DNA from: Candidatus Nomurabacteria bacterium RIFCSPLOWO2_01_FULL_36_10b
GTDB taxonomy: Bacteria; Patescibacteriota; Minisyncoccia; Phycocordibacterales; UBA1006
Assembly: GCA_001785725.1 (NCBI GenBank)
Contig: MFUQ01000015.1
Coordinates: 1 to 29,256 of the forward strand
Length of the DNA stretch: 29,256 nucleotides
Direction: 5' to 3'
The position numbers were made by a program, and so were the translations under genes. The notes under the pieces are model-generated. The model searched no databases. It was not told where the DNA came from and saw only the letters and a program-made list of their open reading frames with translations. Of the stretch, positions 17,594-23,309 are shown piece after piece (within the stretch, counting starts at the first letter, position 1; each line of letters starts with the position of its first letter).

Positions 17594-17809
17594 ATGGCAA
17601 AATTCATTTGTGGCGCCAACATGCAACATGTTGAGCGCGTGTCCGGTGACGCCGTCGGCACGATTATGGAGCAGTTGGAGGATGTGCTAAACATCCCACC
17701 GACTGTCCAAATCACAGTTAACGGGCGGTTGGTCAGAAAAGACCACATCCTCGAGGAAGAGGATGTGGTCGAGTTTATAAAACCTGCAGGAGAAAAAGGC
17801 AGTTTCTAA
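17594..17809 (+). CDS. Ubiquitin-like modifier (PRTRC-C-like), 71 aa
   Basis: A small beta-grasp protein. The start at ATG 17594 (MAKFICGANMQHVER) follows GGAAGGAG by about nine bases; the frame is open upstream but that part is leader. The core TVQITVNGRLVRKDHILEEE followed by DVVEFIKPAGEKG is the typical ThiS/MoaD/Ubl second half, with VNG turn, D-x-x-L and D-x-V-E-F-x-x-P. PRTRC protein C has the same layout. The C-terminus is GEKGSF, not GG: the last glycine is followed by Ser-Phe, so removal of two residues would expose Gly69. The gene is last in the operon, behind E2-like, JAB and E1 genes, so it is the presumed modifier attached to target proteins. Confidence 0.8.
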   Translation: MAKFICGANMQHVERVSGDAVGTIMEQLEDVLNIPPTVQITVNGRLVRKDHILEEEDVVEFIKPAGEKGSF

Positions 17810-17838
17810 CACTGCCAAAGTTCTTTGAAAAAACAGAG

Positions 17839-17870
17839 ACCCCGAGCGCGCAGCCGGGGTTTTTCTTTTT
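17839..17870. terminator. Rho-independent terminator of the ubiquitin-like operon
   Basis: Stem ACCCCG/CGGGGT with a 10-base GC-rich loop (17839-17860) is followed by TTTTTCTTTTT. The left side carries an A-run, so it may also stop transcripts arriving from ychF on the minus strand. Confidence 0.8.
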
Positions 17871-17875
17871 AGAAA

Positions 17876-17902
17876 TTTATATTCTAAACTCAATGACATC
17901 TC
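17876..17902 (-). repeat. Duplicated 3' end of ychF (copy A)
   Basis: These 27 bases match the true ychF end at 17948-17974 at 25 positions, in the same orientation. Read on the minus strand they would encode DVIEFRI and a stop, the exact YchF C-terminus. Both differences are third-codon, silent changes (AGG to AGA, GTG to GTC). Confidence 0.8.
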
Positions 17903-17903
17903 T

Positions 17904-17936
17904 TCTGCTTCGTCGCGCTAAGCGCGACTTCGCAGA
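17904..17936. repeat. Hairpin between the two ychF tails
   Basis: Nested stems TCTGC/GCAGA and TCGCGC/GCGCGA surround a TAA loop, with a small internal loop between them. The inner part is the same as the hairpin after ybeY. Confidence 0.7.
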
Positions 17937-17947
17937 ACGAGCATCAT

Positions 17948-17974
17948 TTTATATCCTAAACTCAATCACATCTC
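17948..17974 (-). repeat. ychF 3' end (copy B, functional)
   Basis: The true end of ychF including its stop codon. It is the partner of the copy at 17876-17902, 72 bases away. Confidence 0.8.
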
Positions 17975-19061
17975 CGTCCTTAACAATATATTCCTTCCCT
18001 TCAGTGCGGAGTTTACCACGAGAACGAGCTTCAGCTATGGACCCACACTCTATTATATCATCATAAGAAACAACATCAGCGCGGATGAATTTTGTTTGAA
18101 AATCAGTGTGAATTGCTGTACCAGCAACAGGCGCAGTTGAACCACGTTCAATTGTCCAAGCGCGTGTTTCATCAGATCCTGTAGTAAAATATGTCATAAG
18201 TTCAAGTAGCTCATATGAACTACGAATGAGATGGTTAATGCCATCATAATCAGAACCAAGTTCTGTACGAAGAGCATTTTTCTCCTCTCCGTCAAAATCC
18301 TTTAAATCGTCTTCTGTGCGAGCGTCAATAATTACATACATTGCGCCTAATTCTGCTATTGCATGTTCAAGCTCTGCAAACTTTTCTGGATACTCTGTAT
18401 TGAAATTAACACCGCCGACTTTCATATTGAGTCCAATAATCATTGGCTTCGCTGTGAGAAGGTGGAGTTCTTTCATAAGTATACGCTCCTCGTCTATCAG
18501 TATAACCGACGATGCCATACGCTCCGCTTCAAGCACTTTTCTTATCTTTTCCAAAACAAGATTCAATAATTTTGCATCTTTATCGCCACGCTTTAGATCT
18601 GCTGAAATTTTATCAATACGCTTTGTAACAGTTTCCAAATCTGCCAATATGAGTTCCATATTTATTACTTTCATATCACGCAACGGGTCAACAGAACCAT
18701 AGACATGATTAATCTGTACTTTATCATTTTGATTAATATCAAATAGACGCACAAGATGAAGAATCGCATCTGTTTCGCGAATGTGCGATAAAAATTGATT
18801 CCCCAATCCTTCTCCTTTTGAAGCTCCTTCTACTAGACCAGCAATATCAACAAATTCTATTACAGCAGGAATTGTTTTTGCGGATTTAGATAATTCACTC
18901 AAAATATGCAGACGTGGGTCCGGCACAGGCACAATACCGACAGACGGGTCAATAGTACAAAATGGATAATTCTCTGCAGGAACACTCTTTTTTGTCAGAG
19001 CATTAAAAAGCGTTGATTTACCAACATTAGGAAGACCAACAATACCGATTGATAATTTCAT
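17949..19061 (-). CDS. ychF: YchF/Obg-family P-loop NTPase
   Basis: YchF is a ribosome-associated ATPase of the Obg family. The 370-residue protein has the P-loop GLPNVGKS at residues 9-16 with the usual TKKSVPAENYPFCTIDPS switch-I segment, the DxxG motif in FVDIAGLVEGASKGEGLG, a helical coiled-coil insertion, and a C-terminal TGS domain with the closing VKDGDVIEFRI. The base-specificity motif, normally NVxE in YchF, reads NMKV here, so nucleotide preference cannot be inferred from it. The length is standard. The start has TATATT six bases upstream and ATGACT 17 bases further, a leaderless promoter. Its last eight codons are duplicated just downstream. Confidence 0.93.
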   Translation of the reverse strand: MKLSIGIVGLPNVGKSTLFNALTKKSVPAENYPFCTIDPSVGIVPVPDPRLHILSELSKSAKTIPAVIEFVDIAGLVEGASKGEGLGNQFLSHIRETDAILHLVRLFDINQNDKVQINHVYGSVDPLRDMKVINMELILADLETVTKRIDKISADLKRGDKDAKLLNLVLEKIRKVLEAERMASSVILIDEERILMKELHLLTAKPMIIGLNMKVGGVNFNTEYPEKFAELEHAIAELGAMYVIIDARTEDDLKDFDGEEKNALRTELGSDYDGINHLIRSSYELLELMTYFTTGSDETRAWTIERGSTAPVAGTAIHTDFQTKFIRADVVSYDDIIECGSIAEARSRGKLRTEGKEYIVKDGDVIEFRI

Positions 19062-19067
19062 GCTTAG

Positions 19068-19096
19068 AATATAGCAAAATTATTATATAAAGTCAT
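19068..19096 (-). promoter_or_regulatory. Promoter of ychF (leaderless)
   Basis: On the minus strand ATGACT (19091-19096) and TATATT (19068-19073) have a 17-base spacer, and the -10 is six bases before the ATG at 19061. There is no Shine-Dalgarno. Confidence 0.6.
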
Positions 19097-19108
19097 TAGA
19101 AATTATGT

Positions 19109-19357
19109 CTACTGTCCAGATAACTTCTGCAATTCACTCTGGTACTTTTTCATGACCTCAATAGCGGCATACATTTCTGGCTTACCTTCTTTTTTCTTTG
19201 CCTCAATTTCATCTGCTATCTTTTTAAAAAGCTGTGGGTTATTTTGTACCATTCTAGTAACCATCTCCCGTTGTGCAGGAGGTACATTCTTCATCTGCTT
19301 CTCAACCATGTGAGCTACAGCCTTATTCTTCAATCCTTGGAATAGTTTGCCGAACAT
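19109..19357 (-). CDS. Small helical hypothetical protein, 82 aa
   Basis: An 82-residue, lysine-rich, almost fully helical protein starting MFGKLFQGLKNKAVAHMVEK. It contains VPPAQREMVTRMVQNNPQLF and a closing helix with YAAIEVMKKYQSELQKLSG. There are no cysteines, signal peptide or membrane spans. I have the impression that similar short proteins occur beside core genes in other CPR genomes, but I cannot name a function. The start has TATTAT six bases upstream on the minus strand, the same leaderless arrangement as its neighbours. It sits 47 bases upstream of ychF on the same strand, but ychF has its own promoter. Confidence 0.75.
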   Translation of the reverse strand: MFGKLFQGLKNKAVAHMVEKQMKNVPPAQREMVTRMVQNNPQLFKKIADEIEAKKKEGKPEMYAAIEVMKKYQSELQKLSGQ

Positions 19358-19400
19358 ATAAATATAATAAACAAAATAACATTCTAGCAGAAAAAAGATG

Positions 19401-19418
19401 CTCCAGCAATAGCTGGAG
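19401..19418 (-). terminator. Hairpin, possible minus-strand terminator
   Basis: A 7-bp perfect stem CTCCAGC/GCTGGAG is followed on the minus strand by CATC and six T. It lies between two divergent genes, so it would act only on antisense transcripts coming from the right. Confidence 0.5.
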
Positions 19419-19450
19419 TATAATGTTATAATAAAAGGGTTTTAAATAAG

Positions 19451-19456
19451 TATAAT
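19451..19456 (+). promoter_or_regulatory. -10 box of the uracil-DNA glycosylase gene (leaderless)
   Basis: A perfect TATAAT is followed by only four bases before ATG 19461. No ribosome site is present. Confidence 0.55.
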
Positions 19457-19460
19457 AACT

Positions 19461-20078
19461 ATGAATAAGGCCCGACAATTAAATGAAATCCATTCAAAAT
19501 GGTTCAAGGATTGTGTGTGTGAACTACAAAAAACAGCAACACAACCTGTACCGGGAGTTGGTAATCCAGAAGCGCGGATTGTTTTTATTGGTGAAGCGCC
19601 CGGTAAAGACGAGGACGAACAAGGGCAACCATTCGTCGGTCGCGCTGGGAAGTTTCTCAATGAAATGCTCACGAGTATTGGTATGAAACGTGAGGATGTC
19701 TATATAACAAATACAGTTAAGTACCGCCCACCAAATAATCGCGACCCATTACCAGAGGAAAAATCCGCGTGCTATCACTGGCTCGCTGATGAGTTAAATT
19801 GCATTCAACCAAAATTGATTGTAACATTAGGCAGGCATGCACTTAGTAACTTTGTTCCAGAAGCACGCATTTCTGATGTTCATGGGAAAGTATTAAAAAA
19901 GAGAGGACATCTGCATCTTGCTGATGGTAATTCCATAGTGCTTTCAACTGAATACTTCTTCCCTCTTTATCATCCAGCGGCAGCAATGTATAACGGTGAT
20001 TTACGAAAAGTAATAATTGAAGATTTTAAAAAAATCCCTGAAATTCTTAAAAATTATGCGGCATCACGCGAAGTATGA
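19461..20078 (+). CDS. Uracil-DNA glycosylase, family 4 type
   Basis: A base-excision repair enzyme that removes uracil from DNA. The 205 residues contain the active-site motif GEAPGKDEDEQGQPFVGRAG at residues 44-63, the segment ITNTVKYRPPNNRDPLPEE, the strand PKLIVTLGRHAL, and the late motif LYHPAAAMY with the conserved His. Family-4 enzymes hold a 4Fe-4S cluster by four cysteines. Here only three candidates remain: Cys18 and Cys20, spaced CxC instead of CxxC, and Cys104; the third ligand, usually in VKCRPP, is Tyr88. The cluster may be altered or lost. The 3' end overlaps the convergent gene by 25 bases. Confidence 0.85.
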   Translation: MNKARQLNEIHSKWFKDCVCELQKTATQPVPGVGNPEARIVFIGEAPGKDEDEQGQPFVGRAGKFLNEMLTSIGMKREDVYITNTVKYRPPNNRDPLPEEKSACYHWLADELNCIQPKLIVTLGRHALSNFVPEARISDVHGKVLKKRGHLHLADGNSIVLSTEYFFPLYHPAAAMYNGDLRKVIIEDFKKIPEILKNYAASREV

Positions 20079-21160
20079 GCACCCCAATATATAACACCCC
20101 ATAATTGGTCTAGAAGTATAATTGTCCCACCAACAAGAATTGCTAAAATCCAATAACGCACCGGAAGCTGTATAAAATCAAAAGCGCGTTGGAATAACGG
20201 AGTTTGCATTAATACTAAATATATAAAAAAGAGTGTGATTGAAAGCCATGAAAATGGAACTTTAAAACTATATCTACGAAATATCGTCCACAATGATGAA
20301 CGTATATGATAACGTCGTGTCCCCCACCAAAGAAATGCACCAAATGTCAAAAAGACCAATGATGTTGCTGGGATATACCCATGTGGCCACATTGTTGCCA
20401 TTATCATAAGTATAACAAAACAAATAAGACACATTGCTGCGATACTATATATTAGCCACTGACGTGGAAGTATTTGTATTTGCGATGTCTCAATATCATA
20501 ATGAGGAATTCTATGCTCTGGATGTTTTGTTCTATCATGTCGTATTAAGAATAAGAAAAATGTACTTCCTAATCCAAGCAACATTATTTGTGGCGGTGTT
20601 ACTGGAAGTGGCAAACCAAGTATGATACTAGTAACAATTGAACTAAGTATCGCGTAGCGAAATACCATACTCATGATGATAATAAAACGATCATCTTGCC
20701 ATTCAACTATTTTTTGAGGCACTAATATTCGTATATATGGTATGAAAGATATTATTAAAGAAAAAACTAATATTAATGATTCTCTCCACCCACTTCCCAT
20801 TAATACATATACGCCGACTCCTATTATGCTAATAATTGCACTTATAATTGTGTCTTTACGCACAAGATGTTTAAGCATCAATAAAAATGGAAGTTTTGAT
20901 GCGGTATTATCATCTTCATATAAATATCTATACTCACAAACAAAATTAGTAATAATGCTATATGTTATAAAAAATAACACAGTAAGTATGCCTTCTACAT
21001 TTGCTCGCAAACCAAATAGTATTATGGAAATAAAAATAAAGAAAATACTTGATGGACGATGCAAGTAGTGAAAAATTGATAGCCACAAAGTCTTAGAAGA
21101 TAACTTACAGAATATCATAGAAAAATGTGGGGAAAATCTTTTATACATAATATTCGTCAC
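20054..21160 (-). CDS. P-type-ATPase-like membrane protein without catalytic domains
   Basis: A 368-residue integral membrane protein with about ten hydrophobic spans. It follows the membrane plan of cation P-type ATPases in order: a first pair ending ITNFVCEYRYLYED (compare the EYRAEKAL end of the M2 helix); a pair like M3-M4, IISAIISIIGVGVYVLMGSG then LVFSLIISFIPYI, where the PEGLP signature has become IPYIRIL; an M5-M6-like pair with LPLPVTPPQIMLLGLGS (compare LPLTPVQILWINL); and a C-terminal block like Cation_ATPase_C (FQRAFDFIQLPVRYW). The actuator, nucleotide and phosphorylation domains are absent: there is no DKTGT or TGES. It cannot pump by the P-type cycle. GTG start overlaps the NDH-2 stop by one base; ATG 21148 is an alternative. 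Confidence 0.65.
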   Translation of the reverse strand: MTNIMYKRFSPHFSMIFCKLSSKTLWLSIFHYLHRPSSIFFIFISIILFGLRANVEGILTVLFFITYSIITNFVCEYRYLYEDDNTASKLPFLLMLKHLVRKDTIISAIISIIGVGVYVLMGSGWRESLILVFSLIISFIPYIRILVPQKIVEWQDDRFIIIMSMVFRYAILSSIVTSIILGLPLPVTPPQIMLLGLGSTFFLFLIRHDRTKHPEHRIPHYDIETSQIQILPRQWLIYSIAAMCLICFVILMIMATMWPHGYIPATSLVFLTFGAFLWWGTRRYHIRSSLWTIFRRYSFKVPFSWLSITLFFIYLVLMQTPLFQRAFDFIQLPVRYWILAILVGGTIILLDQLWGVIYWGAHTSRDAA

Positions 21161-22401
21161 TAATTAATGACTGTGTTTTTCTCTTTCCCCCAAAATACAC
21201 GCCATGCTTGGTAAAATGGCAATATTGATAGAAGAAAGCGAAAATCAATAATGTGACGCATGAACCACGCCAAACGGCCTGATATAAGTATGTTATGAAT
21301 AAATAGAACAGCCCACCCCGGTCCAACTGGAATATTAAATGCATTTTTATTGGGTTTATAAATTGGACGTTCATACTTTGCCATATCAGAATCAATAATA
21401 CATGCTAAATACGCTCCATCATATAATGCTGTTTGAGCAAGCCCAGAATATTGAGTATCAGCTATATCTCCAGCAATAAATATATTCTTGTGACCTTTTG
21501 CTTGAAGATACTGGTCAACAATAATACGACCATTTTTTTGATACTCAAATCCTTTTATATTCTGTGATAATTCTGATGGACGAACGCCAGCTGTCCATAT
21601 AAGAGTTTTTGCGCCCATTTTCATATCCTTAAGATAAACAGTCCATGAATCATCGCGTATGAGTGTACGATTAAGAAATAGGTTTACTCCTAGTGATCTT
21701 ATACGAGATTCAACTTTTTTTGATACTCGTTCGGGAAGTTGCATTAACAAACGAGGATTTCTTTCAACAATGTCAATTGTTATAAGCGATTCTATTATTT
21801 TATATTCATCTGCAAGACGATGAGTGTATGAGGCCAGCTCACCCGCAAGCTCAACACCAGCGGGACCACCGCCAACGATAACAAAATGTAACGCTAGGAG
21901 TGTTTCTTCAACTTCACTATGTGTATGTTTTTCAAACATATCAATAATATGTCGTTTTAATCTAAAAGCTTCACGTACAGATTCTAAGCTGTATGATGTA
22001 TCAATAACACCTTCAATATTAAAATAGTTATTTTGGCTTCCAGTAGCAAGAATAATATAGTCAGCTGTATAGGTTGTATTGCTCAAACCAATAGCTGTGC
22101 GTTTTGCTGGGTCAAAAGAAATAATTTTATCAGTTATTACTTTCACTGGCATATCCTTAAAAATATTACAAAAAGGAATACATACTTGCATTGGAGATGA
22201 GTCCGTAGCAACACGGTACATACCAGGATAATATTCAAAGAAACTATTTATACTAACTAACGTGATAGAAACAGAAGTATTTTGCTGAATTAAATCAAGT
22301 ATACAACGTATAGCAACGAAACCGCCCCCGATAACAAGCACTGATTTAGTGTGTGAGATATCAGAATTTGCATTATATCTTCTATTCTTATAATGTAACA
22401 T
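21160..22401 (-). CDS. Type II NADH dehydrogenase-like flavoprotein (NDH-2)
   Basis: A 413-residue pyridine-nucleotide:disulfide oxidoreductase of the NDH-2 type, which oxidises NADH and reduces quinone at the membrane face without pumping protons. The FAD Rossmann motif VLVIGGGFVAIRCI lies near residue 22, the NADH motif FVIVGGGPAGVELAGELA near residue 170, and the FAD-closing NIFIAGDIADTQYSGLAQTA near residue 315. TLIWTAGVRPSEL is typical of the family. The C-terminus carries hydrophobic segments (AVLFIHNILISGRLAWF and FLLSILPFYQAWRVF), consistent with monotopic attachment. It heads an operon with the P-type-ATPase-like gene. No other respiratory genes are seen, so the electron acceptor is unknown. 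Confidence 0.85.
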   Translation of the reverse strand: MLHYKNRRYNANSDISHTKSVLVIGGGFVAIRCILDLIQQNTSVSITLVSINSFFEYYPGMYRVATDSSPMQVCIPFCNIFKDMPVKVITDKIISFDPAKRTAIGLSNTTYTADYIILATGSQNNYFNIEGVIDTSYSLESVREAFRLKRHIIDMFEKHTHSEVEETLLALHFVIVGGGPAGVELAGELASYTHRLADEYKIIESLITIDIVERNPRLLMQLPERVSKKVESRIRSLGVNLFLNRTLIRDDSWTVYLKDMKMGAKTLIWTAGVRPSELSQNIKGFEYQKNGRIIVDQYLQAKGHKNIFIAGDIADTQYSGLAQTALYDGAYLACIIDSDMAKYERPIYKPNKNAFNIPVGPGWAVLFIHNILISGRLAWFMRHIIDFRFLLSILPFYQAWRVFWGKEKNTVIN

Positions 22402-22407
22402 AAATTC

Positions 22408-22436
22408 AGTATAACAAAAATAACTTCAATTGTCTT
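22408..22436 (-). promoter_or_regulatory. Promoter of the NDH-2 operon (leaderless)
   Basis: On the minus strand AAGACA (22431-22436) and TATACT (22408-22413) are 17 bases apart; six bases separate the -10 from ATG 22401. Confidence 0.6.
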
Positions 22437-22442
22437 TTGTGG

Positions 22443-22480
22443 CAGTACCCCACCCGTCCCGTCAAACGGGACGACCTCCC
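22443..22480. repeat. Extragenic palindromic repeat, copy 1
   Basis: Begins AGTACCCCACCCGTC after one leading C. It contains an 8-bp stem CGTCCCGT/ACGGGACG with a CAA loop and ends GACCTCCC. It shares its frame with copies at 22509 and 22555. Confidence 0.75.
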
Positions 22481-22508
22481 ATATATTAGAAACTCTTTTT
22501 TATTACGT

Positions 22509-22538
22509 CAGTACCCCACCCGTCACAAGGGTGGAGGG
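22509..22538. repeat. Extragenic palindromic repeat, copy 2 (variant)
   Basis: Same AGTACCCCACCCGTC opening, but the inner stem is CCACCC/GGGTGG and the end is GGAGGG. It is shorter than copies 1 and 3, so the opening is kept while the palindrome differs. Confidence 0.65.
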
Positions 22539-22554
22539 CATTATCTGATTGTAT

Positions 22555-22591
22555 AGTACCCCACCCGTCCCGTCAGACGGGATGACCTCCC
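22555..22591. repeat. Extragenic palindromic repeat, copy 3
   Basis: Nearly identical to copy 1. The stem reads CGTCCCGT/ACGGGATG, where the single change keeps pairing as a G-U wobble. It ends in the same GACCTCCC, which is also the left arm of the next hairpin. Confidence 0.75.
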
Positions 22592-22625
22592 ATACACTAT
22601 GGGAGGTCTCGGAGAGACTTTTTTA
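22583..22625 (+). terminator. Strong hairpin with T-run ending the repeat cluster
   Basis: GACCTCCCATA pairs perfectly over 11 bp with its complement across a CAC loop (22583-22607), followed by TCGGAGAGAC and six T. There is no plus-strand gene just upstream, so it may be a cassette-end terminator or insulate the sigma gene from antisense read-through. Confidence 0.6.
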
Positions 22626-22757
22626 TAGTTTTGAGAACATAAATTATGTATTTATAAATAAAAGATTTTATAGTATACTGTATATGATAATTTGTGTGTG
22701 GTGTGGCTTAATATAAAGGAAATACCACTTATAGTGATAGGTGTAAAGGGTCATAAA

Positions 22758-23300
22758 ATGCTTAGTTTTACGTCATCTATTATGAAGGTTCCAATACAAC
22801 AATCTGATTATTTTATAAGCTCGTATGATAAGTACGCCGATGAGATATTTCGTTTTATTCGTAGTAAAACACGTAATCGTGATACGGCTCTGGACATTAC
22901 TCAAGAAACATTTATTCGTATATGGTCTTCTATTGGAAATGGCACACAGATAGAAAATATACGCGCGTTTTTATATAAAACTGCTCGTAATTTAATTATA
23001 GATAATTTTAGAAAACACCACGAAGAATCATTAGAAGTTCTTATAGATGAAGGACATGAATTTTCAAATAACGAGTATGAGTCAATAGAACATAAATCAG
23101 AGATTGGTATTGCATTAAGAATTCTTGATAATATAAAACCAGAATATCGCGATATTATTGTAATGCGACATATTGATGGGCTTTCTATAGCAGAGATAGC
23201 TGAACTACTTGATATAGAACCAAATACTGTATCAGTGCGTCTCGGGAGAGCTCTCAAGTATGTGCAACAATTAATAAGTGGTGGGATCAAGAAAGATTAA
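22758..23300 (+). CDS. ECF-type RNA polymerase sigma factor
   Basis: A 180-residue extracytoplasmic-function sigma factor that directs RNA polymerase to alternative promoters. Region 2 is YADEIFRFIRSKTRNRDTAL followed by DITQETFIRIW (residues about 25-60), with the RAFLYKTARNLIIDNFRK DNA-melting helix. Region 4 is the helix-turn-helix LSIAEIAELLDIEPNTVSVR near residue 155. The start at ATG 22758 is chosen because AAAGGG stands seven bases in front and it trims a 22-codon lead beginning at TTG that looks unlike sigma factors. The next gene begins nine bases after its stop and encodes a DUF5667 membrane protein, the usual pairing of a sigma factor with a membrane-bound regulator. Confidence 0.88.
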   Translation: MLSFTSSIMKVPIQQSDYFISSYDKYADEIFRFIRSKTRNRDTALDITQETFIRIWSSIGNGTQIENIRAFLYKTARNLIIDNFRKHHEESLEVLIDEGHEFSNNEYESIEHKSEIGIALRILDNIKPEYRDIIVMRHIDGLSIAEIAELLDIEPNTVSVRLGRALKYVQQLISGGIKKD

Positions 23301-23309
23301 GAAAAAATT

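Noticed and set aside
22443..22609. CRISPR array
   Set aside because: There are only three unequal repeats with spacers of different length, each repeat is itself a hairpin with changed stems, and no cas gene is present.
22692..22757. TTG start extending the sigma factor by 22 residues
   Set aside because: The added residues are not sigma-like, and ATG 22758 has AAAGGG in front.
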